This document shows positions 21,601 through 34,259 of a stretch of 64,000 nt of DNA, piece by piece. Every line of letters begins with the position of its first letter. The first letter of the stretch is position 1. Under the pieces are notes generated by a model. The model worked only from the letters and a program-made list of their open reading frames with translations. It did no database searches and was not told the origin of the DNA. Source of the DNA: Cyclaneusma minus (taxonomy: Eukaryota; Ascomycota; Leotiomycetes; Marthamycetales; Marthamycetaceae); NCBI GenBank assembly GCA_037179335.1, contig JAKZHN010000012.1, positions 868,001 to 932,000 of the forward strand, given 5' to 3'. A program made the position numbers and the translations under genes.

Positions 21601-23831
21601 CAAAGATCCGAGCGTGGTGTGGCATTTGGGCCTCTCACGCGCGACTAAGGCGTACAGGAGCTGATAACTGATACAACATCCAATTCACGAACATGCAGCG
21701 GCGTGCGATGCTCGGACAACGCAGAACACACACAATTGGTGTCCTGGCCATGTTCCCATGCTCGCTGGAAATCAAAGCATCTCCATCCCTTGTTGACACC
21801 GCCAAAACAGATGCACTCTTGACCCTTTCTGAACTGCCAAGTGACAAGTGAGTCGTCATTCACCTAGGTATCTATGGAACGACTTTTGTTTCGGTTTGTT
21901 TTTCCAAACGCCATATATGAACACCTTCCTGGTCATGATCGAGAAGGGACGGTTCTAACATTCCATTTTGAGATGAATACGGCTAAAAATTGCAGGACAA
22001 AACATAAAAATAACTCTTACAGAGCGCTGCTTTTTCTCTCGTATGGCTCCAACAAAACAAATTCCATTGCCTTGGGAGTGTCTTGTCTCCTGGATTTGAC
22101 ACGCTGTCTTCCCCTTCCGGAATCCCGGATCCAAACCCCTCGTACCCATGGAAAAGCATCCGCCGGTATCGCGGGCCCTGGCAGGTGCCAGAAAGCCTGG
22201 ATGAATCTGCCGGGAACCGCAAAAGATCGAGAACACCAGCGATTCCCTCTAGGGACGTTTGAACTGTTAACACCATTCTTGAGACCCTTCTCCACAGCAG
22301 ACACGAGCTTGACTGTCTGGCACACTGGGTGTGACTGTCGTCGTATCGTGGACGAGAACCACAGTGTAGGTATGTCTCGGACCTGGACAACCTAGGAATC
22401 GCGGAAAGATCAGAGAACCTGCATGTCGTCGTGGAGAGTGGAGACTCGTTCTAGGCTACGCTATCCGACTAGCTCTCCCTAGCCCCGTGGGGTCCCGTGG
22501 GGGCCCCGCGACTCCCGCTGAGCAGCTTCTCCTCTTCGATTGTCAAATCGTAAGATCCTGAGATTGGGAACGGCTTGCCTTCAATCTCTCTCTCGGCAAT
22601 TCGGCACTCTCGGAAAGCCTGACTTCTGGCAGCGACAATGAAAGAAAGTTACTGTTCTTCGACAACGCGATTCACGAGACGGCGCCAGAACTAGAAGTTG
22701 GGCGCTGCCATGAAAGGGGTCTAGACGATGAGCGAGCATGGTGGGCAGAAAGGACCAAAAGAAGGCATCCATGGGAAAGAAGACTTCGGGATGCGGCCGG
22801 CGGGCCGTAACTGTAATGCTTAAGGTTTAAACAATCAAGCTCCACATTGCGCTACGTGCTAATCATGATGTCTAGGATCCGATCCGATCTTTCAAAGGTA
22901 CCCGCCCGGTCTTAGATTGTGTCGATCGATAAACGCTCATTTCGGTCATGCCATCTCTCATAAGTCATAACGATTGACTCCTTTCACAGACTGCCGCAGC
23001 ACGGACAGACAGTCTGACAATGGTTCCCAATCGTCAACTTACTTGCCTCGAGACAAGCTTGAGTCTTGACAGAGCTGGGACCACCAGGACCAGCCATGGA
23101 GTAGCTGAGCTTTGGGAAGTATCAAGCAATTGCCAAAGCTTCTGAAGTCAGGACTAAGAATCACTAGTACGGGACACCCGAACCGATCTACACTACCTAG
23201 ACCTCAGCCAGATGTCTCTGGCGCCCGAACCCTTCCTAGTCACAAGCCACCATCCACTATCCAGAAAGCTTGGTTGACAGCAGTGAAGCTCGAATACCTA
23301 CCACCACATCCGGACTATTCTTTGCAGATCAGAGTATAGGGTCCAACTACCCCGGCCCCAAGCTGCTAGCTTGCCTATCCGGAGTTTGTGTCAGCCAGAG
23401 GCTCGAGACTGCTTAGCCCCTGGATCGGTGTGGTGAGATGGCTTAGGATGAAGAGAGTTGCCGGCTTTCATATCGGCCGTATGGTATTGCTCGTAGAGGA
23501 CGGCGACTGTTTCGTCCTAAGCAACCTCATCCCAGACTGGGAATGACAATGGATCACCCTCGCCTCCTCCGCGGAGCGAAACAGCGAAGTTATGGTAAGG
23601 TAAGTAAGTTAGTCTCAATTCATCATCTTCACCAAGTACTGCTTCCCACATCGTCCAGAGAGCTTTGATGGGTAAGGAGAATGTATAAAGATCCTCAACC
23701 ATCCCACGTATTCTTTCGATCATCAGCTCCATCATCAGGTCTCAAGCCTATCGAAGCTTTGTTTCAAATACACTCTTTCCAACCTCTTCACTACCACTTA
23801 TACCGTCTTCTCCAACCTCAAATCCATCAAA

Positions 23832-24541
23832 ATGCAATACACTACAATCATCGCCGCCGCTCTCGGCTTCAGCGCCGTCAACGCTTTCAGCACTCAGATC
23901 TCTTCGCGTCAGACTGTTGTTGGAACCATTACTTCCAGCGTCGACACTCTCATCTCCTCTATCACTCCAGACCTCCTGCAGCTCAGTGCGTATTTCCCAG
24001 AAAGACTCCTGAAACTCGACTCAACTAACAACCCAATCAGACAGCTCCCTCACAGCCGTCGGCTCCAATGTCGCGAGCCTGATCGCTCCCATTAACGCTG
24101 CTCTCGCCGGCACTGCCCAAGCCCTCGACACTGCGGCAACCTCGATTCTTAACAATGAGGCAGGAACCGCCACGCACCTCAGCGAAGACGACATTGCCGC
24201 TCTGGACGCAGACGTCCAGGCCCTGAGCGTTGTCGTGATGGCCATCTACGATCAGATCAGACCGATTGTTGTCGGTGGTGTCCTCGGAAGTAAGTACTTT
24301 ACCTGGCTTCCTATCCACATCTCTATTTGTAATTCACGGCAGGCTGACTCTTTCAGACTCCAAGAGCCTCGTCCAGTCTGAGGTTGTTGTTGTCATTGCC
24401 GCCGTTGCGCCTGTTGTCAACCCCGTCGTCACCTTCGCCAAGGCTGTTCAATGCGCTACTGCTTGCTCGACCTCCCAGCTCCAGGCCGATGTTTCCACCC
24501 TCGCCTCGGACGCCGCTGCCATCAAGGCCATCATCGTTTAA
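23832..24541 (+). CDS. Secreted HsbA/galactomannoprotein-like protein
   Basis: Three exons: 23832-23985, 24041-24289 and 24357-24541, GT-AG and phase-consistent; 195 residues. A clear signal peptide (MQYTTIIAAALGFSAVNA) is followed by an Ala/Val/Ser-rich, helix-prone domain without aromatic residues or catalytic motifs. Only two cysteines occur (CATAC near residue 165). Composition, length, intron pattern and amphipathic helices fit the hydrophobic-surface-binding protein A group, small extracellular or cell-wall proteins of filamentous fungi reported to coat hydrophobic surfaces and recruit hydrolases. The assignment rests on overall character, not a diagnostic motif. A different small secreted cell-wall protein family is possible. 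Confidence 0.7.
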
Positions 24542-25418
24542 GCAACAAAATGACAGAACCCCACAACCGAATACAGGGAACTAGGAACTCAAAAGGAGAC
24601 CGGGTTGGTGAACTTTCAGAGTATATATTAATTTGACAGTTTGACTTGGGGCTTTTGTTAATTCAAGGCTTAATGTCTTGGTGTGTGGTATCGGCTACCA
24701 GATGGCAACGGTGGAGGGTTTTATGAAGCACGATGATCACGGTCTCTACAACAAAAGTTTGTCAATTTTGAAAACATAATGGATTCTTATTCACTACCCT
24801 ATGCCCTCGGCTCACGTGTTGTTGGCTTCTCCTTATCACGTGACTTTCAGACAATGTCCAGCCTCAGGGATCCGCCAACCCCTGGAATTGCATTCGTGTA
24901 CACATCCTCGACGGGATTCAATGACGTCCCAAGCATTCCAAAGCACACCAGACTTTCTCGATGTGAATTACGAAGGATGGGTAAGGCCTGGAGAGAATAT
25001 TCAGGGAGGATGCTTGGGTGGGACTCGATGCCCGGGCGTGAATCGGTCGCAACAAACCCGAGCCGATTCCAGGTCTTCAGCCATTCACATGACCTCCTGC
25101 AAGTTTTGTTGCACGTCGACTACCCGCCCGGGCGACGCCGGATGGAGCGTTTTTGAATCGCTTATGTTTTCCAGAGCGGGAAAGCCGTAGAACGGAGTGA
25201 ACTACCTACCTCACTGGCTGAAGTCTAAATACCTCTAGGGATGGGATTTATTGATGCTTTGAGATCTTCCATGTCAAACGAATGTACTCCCTAAACCGGT
25301 CTGTCAGACCGCAGCTCACACCACTGTACCATCCCTTCCGATTATCTAGCGAGAGCCCTATAACTTCGTCATATCAGAACTACCCTCCTTTATAGAAACG
25401 ACAGACCAACAACTGTCA
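24542..25418. other. Convergent spacer between the HsbA-like and MFS genes
   Basis: Holds the two 3' ends. A copy of the 18-bp word GTTTTGTTGCACGTCGAC lies near 25,103-25,120. No gene recognised. Confidence 0.4.
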
Positions 25419-27490
25419 TCAATTTCGTATCTTATGCCGTATCTTACCACGCAAATTATTCATATCTTGCTCATGGTCTTGCTCCTGGCAATCTATTTCT
25501 CAAGTCAGTACGGTACAGAGTTCGACTCTGACATGAAACAACCACAAGACTTACCATGCTTCTGAACCTCTTCCCAAATACATAGATCGGGATCGTCAAT
25601 CCGCAAATAAACAGATTCAAAATCCCAATGGTGACAAACACGAGCAAAGGCCCGACCGCGGTCAACCATCCATTGACGAAGATACTCGCCACAAACACAA
25701 AAATAGCCTTGATGAAGTTGATCGTCACGAACGCCTGGTTCGCGTCTTGGGGATGGCAGTCAATGACATACGTGAAACTGGCAGATGTGGCAAAGGGCAC
25801 AGCGAGCGAGTTCACTGTCATGAAGAAGACGGGCCAGAAGATTGGCAGGCCTTGCGAGACGCTGACGCCGAAGCCGATGTAGCCGATGCTGGAGAAGATC
25901 ACGGCTGGGACCATCAGTGTGAGGCGGAACTCGGGCTCATAGACACCGTTGTTGCGACGGGCCATGGACCCTACGATCTTGTCTGCCAACCACTATACAA
26001 AGTCGGAGTCAGCTTTGCTTCAACCGAGAATAATTATTGGAAATTTTCGGAGTATCAGAGAGTATTCAGGAGCCCTGATACTGCCGAGAGAGTGCTTTAC
26101 TCGGGAGCAGCATGGCTCCCGGAACTCCAAAGATTTCATCAATGGGGAAAGAAAAATGCACATACGCCCGAGAAGAATGTTGCGAAGAAGCCGAGAATCA
26201 GTTGCGGTAGGTTGGTCAGACCAATGTGGGCCGGGTTGAGATTGTATGGCGGGGCGCTGAAAACATTGACCGAGAGCAGCGAGAAGGCGATGAGCCATGT
26301 CTGAAAGGAGCCGTAGACGATGGTGCTGAAGATCACGGCCGGAAACGTGATCAAGGGGACAGGTTTGAATGCCGTCTTCCAGTAACTGGCATCAGACACG
26401 CGGCCGTTGAAGATTGTCAATCGCTCAGCGAACGTCTTTTCTGGCTCCTTCTCCTCCGAGTCCCGAATCTCAATCTCGATCTCCATTGTCTTCTCTTTTT
26501 CGGACAACCGTATTGACTCCCCCTTCTTGTTGCCATTGTAGTTTGTCTCGGGAACGAAGAAGTACATGGCGGGAAGGATTGCCATGTAGATCAGAGCCGT
26601 GATACCAAAGGTGGCGCTGACACCGAGGGTCGCGATGATGGCGCCTGAGATGATTTGCCTAGTTGTCGTTAGACGGAACGTTTAGAAGGCTAGAGCGCGA
26701 CTTACCCTAGCAAAACACCACAGAGAACAGCCAATCCCCAAATCGCAAGTTTCGCACCTCTTTGGTGAACAAAGAACAGGTCCGATACTGTGGAAGTGAC
26801 GAGTGTCTCGACCGGGGCTCCCGCCGCACCTTGAATGCCTCTCATCACAGCAAGAGACGTGAAACTCTGCTTCGATCAGCGCTTGTCCCCAACAGAGAGC
26901 CCTCATCCGACTTACAGTAGCGTAGAAACCCCACACGCAAGTTATCAGGAGGATAAAGATGGAAATGACGAAGACTGGACGCTTTCCCCAGACGTTGGCA
27001 GCTGACGAAGTGAAGAAGGTCCCGGTACCAGTTGCCAGCACCATGACGCCGACGAGGAATGTCGATAACATATCCAAGCTGACATGATATTCTTGGACGA
27101 GCTCCCCAAATCCAGGGGTCACCATCGGTCTGCATGTTCAAGATCAGCACTGCTCGATCGAAAGGTTTCTAACCTCTGGGAAACTCACTTACCCCAACGA
27201 AACCGTCGTCCCAGAAGCCATCGCCAGAATCCATATGATCACATTCTTTCTCGTACTCGACCTGCAACATCCCGTATCAGCAGCGACCCAACAAGTAAAC
27301 CGGGGAGAAGATGATACCAATTCAAAGGGTCATTGACGCTGTCACTCGGCTGCGGAACAAGCACCACATTACCACTCTTCTTGACATTCGACGGGTTTCG
27401 TATATCCTCGGTGAAGTCCCCTTTCTTCGACAACAGCGTAGTCCCCGGGACCTCTGCCAGCTTGTGGTCTTCCAGAACTCCCCAAGCCAT
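25419..27490 (-). CDS. MFS transporter (fungal DHA1-type major facilitator)
   Basis: Seven exons on the minus strand: 27490-27318, 27261-27193, 27129-26916, 26866-26706, 26658-26166, 25992-25555 and 25484-25419; 537 residues. All junctions are GT-AG and in frame. The N-terminus is cytosolic and ends VPQPSDSVNDPLNWSSTRKN, the entry typical of this fungal MFS group. The first six helices include FLVGVMVLATGTGTFFTSSAANVWGKRPVF, where ANVWGKRP stands at the motif-A loop between helices 2 and 3. MRGIQGAAGAP matches the helix-4 region. A charged central loop (about 60 residues, EKEKTMEIEIEIRDSEEKE) separates the two halves. Six more helices follow. The last short exon is chosen because its intron has GTAAGT, TACTGAC and CAG at good spacing. 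Reading through instead would give a different tail. It is a plasma-membrane proton-coupled transporter or drug/metabolite exporter by family; the substrate is unknown. Confidence 0.87.
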
Positions 27491-28544
27491 GATTACTTAT
27501 TTCTCTGCTTCCGAGAAGAGCCAAAGAATGCACCTAGGTAGAGAATCCGAGAGGCTTCGAGAAATCCGAAAAGAACGAACAAATGAATGAGGTATTGATA
27601 TTTCAAGCCAGCTTGAAATAAAGAAATGAATGGATGATGAGAATGGATTCAAGACCGGCTTGATGCTTCAACAAGAACGAACGGTTTCCAGCTATATACA
27701 AGTGTATATGAAAGTCACCTACCTCATCCATCACAACGCCTTGGGCACTCGGAATCTGGGGAGATCCGATGGAGTAAAACTTAGCTGACGTTTTGGCGAC
27801 TGTGGTGCCAGCCCAAACCAGCTTCTCGGGACGTATCCCCAAGCACTCGATGGCTTGGCTGAAGTCTACAATGTCGGATCTGGTGTCTTACTTGGTATCA
27901 ACCGCAACGCATGGATATATCGGACCCTCTTTTTATGCATACGCATAGTGCGCGGTGGATCGTGCCCCCGCATAGAAATTCTCCGACGGCGGCAGTTGAG
28001 AAGATCATTCTGAGACGCGAGGGGTTTGTGTCCTAGCGTGGTTCTAAACTTGGTATAGCAGCCAAGCAAGCATATCAGCAGCATTCACCAAAGCTCGTAC
28101 TCGTCACGACGGTGTGACAGAAATCGGTTGATGGCGCCGTCCTGAACCCGATATAGCAACCAAAAAAGGAATATCAGCAAGTTTGGCAACTTGGGAGTCG
28201 GGAAGCTTCAAGCCTTCGGCATCAACAACGATGCAAGGCAGCTTCTAGGCTAAAAATATCTCGCTCCCGTTTTCCCTAAGGTTGACAGTGAAGTTGATGG
28301 CCACAGACAGGTTGATGGCCCGACGGGAATCGAATTGGGGGTATAATCGCTGGGGAACGATCAGAGTGTTGTGACGAGTATTGTTTGCGACGGTAACAAC
28401 ACAGACAGTCAACACTTGTTGCGGGGCAGCGACTGGCGCACATAGCTTTAAGCTCAAAAGCGGGGCTTGTGTTACCGTGAGATCCTCCTTTGTCAGCTAT
28501 TAGTCAGCCAGGGTGTGTGGAGAAGAAGCTTGAGCTTTTCAATA
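27491..28544. other. Spacer upstream of the MFS gene, up to the transposon nest
   Basis: Normal base composition. It contains the MFS promoter and no supported gene. The AT-rich nest begins about 1.05 kb from the MFS start codon. Confidence 0.4.
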
Positions 28545-28945
28545 CTGTGCACGGCGCGCCAGGGGCGCGCGCCACGCTTTCGACCGACTGTCGGTGCACA
28601 GAGGTTTGTATAATGCTATAAATCAAAATACTATATTTTCGCAACCGCTCCTCCGGTCGAAAGCTTCGCTCTTTCCCTGCGTTGCGAATTCGAAATAGCT
28701 GGCTAGCTATAGCTGGTTATAATTGGCTGGTTGTGGCCGGAAATTCTATTTTGGGCAATTTTGGATTTACGTAGGCGTAATGGATTTTATATAAAAATTG
28801 CTTAATGATTGCTTAGTAAATTATTAATTTTTCACAAGCGTTAATTATAAAATAAACAAGCCTATATCAACCGGGAATTCGGCGAATAACCGGCAAATCG
28901 TTTTTCCTTATACCAAGTAATTTTTGCCTTTTAATTAAAAATATA
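28545..28945 (+). repeat. Host repeat R, copy 1 (401 bp)
   Basis: Begins with the GC-rich, partly palindromic word TGCACGGCGCGCCAGGGGCG, passes through AAAATACTATATTTTCGC, TCGAAAGCTTCGC and an AGCTGGCTATA-rich patch, and ends in a heavily mutated tail (about 28,780-28,945). A second copy starts immediately after it at 28,946. The 5' part is essentially unmutated and the 3' part is RIP-mutated. Confidence 0.75.
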
Positions 28946-29035
28946 TTATGCACGGCGCGCTAAAGGCGCGCGCTAGGCTTTCGATTAATTATTAATGTAT
29001 AAAAATTTATATAATATTATAAATTGAAATACTAT
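28946..29035 (+). repeat. Host repeat R, copy 2, 5' fragment
   Basis: TGCACGGCGCGCTAAAGGCG and the following 70 bases match the start of copy 1 at an offset of 401, with C-to-T/G-to-A differences. The fragment stops at AAATACTAT, exactly where the copia element is inserted. The remainder of this copy resumes at 50,504. Confidence 0.75.
29031..29035 (+). repeat. Target-site duplication (ACTAT), left
   Basis: ACTAT directly precedes the left LTR of the outer element and recurs at 50,504-50,508 directly after its right LTR. The uninterrupted copy 1 of repeat R has a single AAATACTATATTTT at this point. Confidence 0.65.
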
Positions 29036-29225
29036 TAAAAAATAAATGCAATAATAGCCATTGTAAAATAGCTATCACATGTAGCTAAACCCAAAGGAAA
29101 TTAGCGTCCGCATAATAAAAATATCCTTATTTTGGAATGCCAATTATTTTATTTTATTTTAAATATGATATAATATTTTTTACATATTTATTTTTTACCT
29201 TTATATTGATTTATTTTTAATAAAT
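29036..29225 (+). repeat. Copia 5' LTR
   Basis: 190 bp, matching 50,315-50,503. Both contain TAAAAAATAAATG, AAAATAGCTATCAC, GTAGCTAAACCC-like and ATAATAAAAATATCCTTATT words. The left copy carries more A/T substitutions. Confidence 0.75.
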
Positions 29226-30786
29226 TATAAGCCCGGAATTGCATAAGCCTTTAAATAATTAATTAATATTATTTTAAATACTTTTTTGGTATTATTTCAA
29301 CCAAAACTCTATATTTCAATAAATTTTTCCTTTTTTCAATATTACAATCCGTTGCAAAACAATTGAAACCAATATAAAGGTTTTTTTATATTGAGTTTTT
29401 TACCAATATTATTACGGTATTTTATAAAATTATATAAAATTAATAAAAGGGTTTTTTTATAAATTATTTAGCCGATTTAAAAAACTATTTTGCCAATTGT
29501 TTTTAAAAGCTAAATAAAAGCTTTTATAATAATTTTATTTTTATTTTTTCTACTTATTTTTAGCTAATTGCTTTTATTTTTACATTGGCCAATATATTTA
29601 ATAACGAGAAAACTAAGAAAGCGTCTTTAATATTATTAAAAATTTATTATAAAATTTGATTTCGCAATATAAAAATTTGCTTTAATAAAAAGAAATTATT
29701 ATTAAAAAAACCATTTTCAAATACGCCGGCATTGCTTTTACCTTTAGAATTATTATTAATAATAATGAATTTTTTATTAAATTTAGTATTTTAAAAACCA
29801 ATTTGAAATTATTTATATTTGCTACTATATTAATTAAAAATTAAATTAACAAATTTAATATTAAATTTAAAAAAATATTTATTAGCTAAAGCAAAAAGGC
29901 TATTTTAAATATTAAAAATGCAAGAAAATATAAAAAAGCCAAAGCTAAAGCTATTAATTTTTTATTTAGAGGCTTTTTCAATAATAATAAATTTCTTTGT
30001 AATAAATATAATATTGCTAAAGGCTTATAAAACCCATTTTAAAGATATATATGAAATTTAATGCTATTGTTAATTTAATATATATTATTAAAATCCAGAT
30101 TTTTATTTAAAGCGAAAATATTATTATCCGCTTTATTTAAAATAAGCTCTGCAAATTTTAATGCAAGCTAATATTTGCTAATAAATTTTACACCGGTATT
30201 TATAGTAATAAAATCTTGTTTTTTTACTTTAGCTAAGTTTTTTTTAACAATTGTATTTTTATATTAATTAATGCTGTAATGGAAATTAAAAAAAAATGCT
30301 TAAAAAAACAGCGTATATTAATTACTAATAGTAAAAATTATATTTCTATCGCCAAAATCGGAAAGCGGTTTTAGCAAAACAAAATTAATAAGCTTAATTT
30401 TTGCGATTTTTGCAATAGCGTTTATATTTTTTTTTTTAAAAAAAAAGGCTATATTCATTTTTTTTGCCAATTAATATTTAATATATAGTTTTAAGCTTTT
30501 TTTAAATAAAGCGTTATAATTATTGCCTTTGATTTTGCTTTAATTTTCCTAAATATTACAGTTGCTTTTTTTTCGCCGTTATTTCCTTTTTAAATAAGCC
30601 CGTTATAATAACGTCGAAAATAAAAAAACAAAAAAAAGGATTTAATTTGCTAATAAGCTTGGTAGAAAATTTAACGGCTACGCCGCTAAAATTAACAACA
30701 ATCCCGAAAATAATAACGCTGCCAAAATTTTATTTAATCCTAATATATATATATATATATATATTAGCTATAAATTAATTAATAAA

Positions 30787-30816
30787 GCTATTTTTTGGAT
30801 TTTAAATACCGGCGCA
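30787..30816 (+). pseudogene. Copia protease active-site remnant
   Basis: The plus-strand frame reads AIFWILNTGA. Copia proteases carry W-[IV]-[IL]-D-[ST]-G-A at this point. The catalytic Asp codon now reads as Asn through a G-to-A change. A likely CCHC zinc-knuckle remnant (KKGYIHFFC) lies upstream at about 30,440-30,480. Frames around it are broken by stops. Confidence 0.65.
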
Positions 30817-31148
30817 TTTTTTAAAAAATAATTTAAAAAAATGCTATTATATACTATAAAAATCAATAAAAAAAATCCTATAAGCTATTTATTAAAATAT
30901 TATAAAAATTAAATATTTAAACGGATTTGTTTTTAAAAACACTTGGGATTAATTTAATTTTTGGCCGAAAATTATATATAATTAGCTTATTAAATTATTT
31001 TAATAAAAAATATATATCAAAATAAATTGGGTAATTAAATTATTAGCGCAATTATAAATTTTAGATTTTGTATTATATTTAATATAAATTAAAAATATAA
31101 AAGCTATACCTTTATTGCTAAATTAAATACTATTATAATTAATGCTTT

Positions 31149-31340
31149 TATAGCGGCCACGGACTAAAAAGCTCTCCCCGGCTAGCTAGCCGAAAATGCC
31201 CTAGCGTAATTCGTGCGCTATATAATTACCAAATTAAATTTTTATAATAGTCGAAAAGTTCTTTTTTTATAGCAATAAATTTTTATAAATAATAGTTTAT
31301 ATTTTAGCTTTAGCTAAAATTTTCAATTTAATTTATAATA
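31149..31340 (+). repeat. Gypsy (plus) 5' LTR
   Basis: Pairs with 46,746-46,936. It shares GACYAAAAAGCT, CCGGCTAG, CGTGCGCTATA and AGCAATAAAT words. Its 3' end (AAAATTTTCAATTTAATTTA) is the fully C-to-T/G-to-A converted version of AAAATCCCGGACCCAGCTCG in the right copy. Confidence 0.8.
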
Positions 31341-31344
31341 ATTC

Positions 31345-31414
31345 TATTATTATTATTTATTATTTATTATTTATTATTTATTATTTATTATTTATTATTT
31401 ATTATTTATTATTT
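31345..31414 (+). repeat. (TATTTAT)n microsatellite
   Basis: About nine consecutive 7-bp units immediately inside the gypsy 5' LTR, where the primer-binding site should be. Expansion here may have removed the primer-binding site. Confidence 0.75.
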
Positions 31415-31667
31415 AATTTTTTAAATAAATTTAAATTATTAGCTTTGCAGCAAAAGCCCATTTTATTTATTTATTTATAATAATTGTAATAGCAATTTTT
31501 AAATTTTTAATAATTGATTTTGGCAAAATGCTATTTGTAAAGCTAAAATTAAAAACAAATTAAATGCTTTATACTAATAGCTTTTAAAATTAAATGCCGA
31601 TTTTTAGAAAACCAAAATATTTAATATATTAAAAATGCCTAATGCTTTTGATAAAAGCAATTTTTAA

Positions 31668-31895
31668 ATGCGGTTTAAAATAAATCGTAATAAATTTTGT
31701 ATTTTTCGTATTGCCATTTATAAAATTAAAAAGATTTTTAATTTTTTTATAGCCCAATTTAAATGCTTTGCTAATATTAATAAAACTCGCAAGGCCGCCG
31801 CTAATTATATTACTGCTAAAAATAATAGCAATAGTAATAAAAATACTTTTAATAATAATCCTAATAATAATAATAATAGCCTTTTTGGCTTTTAA
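31668..31895 (+). pseudogene. Gypsy gag-like remnant
   Basis: A 75-residue open stretch with QFKCFANINKTRKAAANYI followed by Asn-rich sequence. The position just after the 5' LTR and the AQF-x-AFANINKTR-like wording fit a gypsy gag region, but similarity is weak after RIP. Confidence 0.4.
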
Positions 31896-34259
31896 AATAA
31901 TAATTTATACTGGCTTTGCTTTTTTATTAAATTTTATTAATTTAAAAAGCTTTTTAATTTTAATAAATTAAACGATGGCTTTAAATCCGAATTTAAAATT
32001 TAATATATTGCTATAAAAACCAAATTTATTATTAATGCCAATTATTTTTCTATTGCTGCCGCTGCTATAGCTTATATTATATTTGAAATTAAGAAAAAAG
32101 CCAATTAAATTTTCCAATTTTGCTATGGGGGTTTGTTTTTAAAAAAAAGGCAATATATAATTTTTGTGTATTTGTTTTGATTTTTTAATTAAATATAATA
32201 ATGCCCGCCGCTTTTATTTAATTTGCTATATATATTAAAATAAAGAATTGTTTTTTAAATTTTTATTGCAATGCTTAATTAAAAAATGTGCTTAATATTA
32301 ATATTCTTTAAAAATAATTGGCTCGATTTTTTAAAATTTAATATATGCAATTGCTAATTTTTTTCATATTTGCAAATTTTTTAAAAAAGCCAAAATTCTA
32401 TATTATAATGCCGTTTATATATTAGCTATTTGTGCTAAAATTTATTTTCTTAAAAAATGCAAATTTAATTTTAATAGCCGCAATAGCAAAAGTAAAAAAA
32501 ATAATTAATATAGTATAAATAATTCCAATTATTTTGCAAAAAGCCGGAAAAGCCAATAAAATTAAAATTTTGAATTTAATTGTAAAAAATATTAAAAATG
32601 GCTTTATAAAAAAGGCTATTAAAATGGCCGCAAAGGATTTTAGCAATCCGGTGATAATAATAAAAAAAGGGTTTATTTATAATTAATATTATAAATGCAA
32701 TAGTATTAAATATTGGGCTTTTAATTGTTTTGAATTTAATAAGCCTATTAAAAAAAACCTATATTGGTTAAATTGACCCCGATTTTAATTATTATTTAGC
32801 TTTTAAATTTTTGAAAAAAAAAAACGGCGTTTAAAAGAAATTTCCTTTTTAAGCGAGTTTGCTAATTTAATTAATATAATATTAATGGATTGGGCTAATT
32901 ATGTTGGCGGTTGTTTTTTTAATGCTATATATATTAGCATTTTAATTATTTTTAAATTAATACAATGCTTTTATTAATAATAAAGCCTAATTATTATGCT
33001 TTATAAATACCAATATAGCCAAAGCAATTTTTAGCTTTAAAGGATTTATTTAGCAATTGAATAAATTAATATTATTTTGTGAATTTAATAGGAATTGCGG
33101 AAAATCTGGGGGGGGGGTTTTTTCTTTTTTTTTTTTTTTTTCTAAAACTTCCTTTTTTTATTACCAATTTAAAAAATTAAAATGTAATTTTTGGATTTGA
33201 ATAATACTAGCAATATTGAATATTATCAGATTTTTATAATTGCAAAATTTACTAGCTTTGCAAATTTAATAGCAAAAATAAGCAATTTAATGCAAAAAAA
33301 AATTAAAAAAAAATCGATAGCAAATAAAAAAATTAAAGCAAAGCTTTTTTTTTAAAGTATCTAAAAAAATGTTTTTTATATTTAAAGCAGTATTTATATA
33401 ACGTATTGCAATGCGCAAAAAGTTTAAAGTTATAAAACAAAAGCTGGCTAATAATAATTCTATATTTATTAAATTGAGAGTTTTTTTTTAAAAAAATACA
33501 ATTAAAATTTATTAAATTAGCGCTAAAAATATAAAGCGCAATTTTAATATATATATATATATATATGGATATATATGGATATGCTTTTTATATATTATTG
33601 AAAAAGTTATTGCTTTTAAAACTTTTTAAAAACTGTTTAATAAAAAGCTATTAAAATAGCAATTGCTATTTTATTTGTATTTTTAATGCTATAGATTTTT
33701 TAATAAAGCTTTTGATACCCTGCCGCTATATAGTTTCTATAATGCAAAAATTAAGCTAAAAAATTCAAAATTTTAGCTAAGCTATTTTTCGCTGTATTTT
33801 ATATTAATAAAATAGCTGCGCGTTATAAAAAAATATTTGGAAAAGAATTTAATCAAGGGTTCTTTTTTTTTAATTTTTTTTAATTGTTTTCATGTTTTAA
33901 TTTTCTTCAATGTTTTAAATTTTTGCAATTTCTATATAATTTATTAAAAAACCTGAAAAAAAAACTCCGCTTTTATATAAATTATTGCAGATTTAATAAA
34001 ATTACTTGCAAAAATAAATATTTGCTGCTTTTATTTAAAAAGGTTTTATTTTAATTTAGCAAGGCCAAATATTTTATTAAATTTAATATTAAATAAGGAT
34101 TTTATTTTATTTGCTTGGAAAAAGCTAGCAAGCAATTTATAATGTTTTAAATTTGCTATAAAATATTTTAATAAAACATTTTGGTTTTTGAATTTATAAA
34201 TGGATCTATTATTTTTCAGCGGTATATTAATTAAATTCTGTTTAATTTTTTAAAGAATA

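Larger units (their letters stand above)
18009..23831. other. Gene-poor 5.8 kb stretch
   Basis: Apart from the tRNA tail, Pol III terminator and the minisatellite at 18.4-18.6 kb, I find no supported gene. Open frames are short, overlap on opposite strands and lack recognisable domains. The stretch from 18.8 to 21.5 kb is somewhat AT-rich and could be decayed transposon or pseudogene sequence, but no specific family can be named. Confidence 0.4.

Noticed and set aside
21955..22395. Several 90-170 codon frames on both strands
   Set aside because: All overlap each other, none has family features, and codon usage looks random.
25471..25554. Read-through C-terminus of the MFS transporter (ending after RNRLPGARP)
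   Set aside because: The alternative 70 bp intron has a consensus donor, TACTGAC branch and CAG acceptor, so a seventh exon is preferred. The choice is not certain.
31345..31414. Regular 7-bp units considered as a CRISPR-like array
   Set aside because: No unique spacers, units are pure AT, and the setting is a eukaryotic RIP-mutated retrotransposon. It is a microsatellite.
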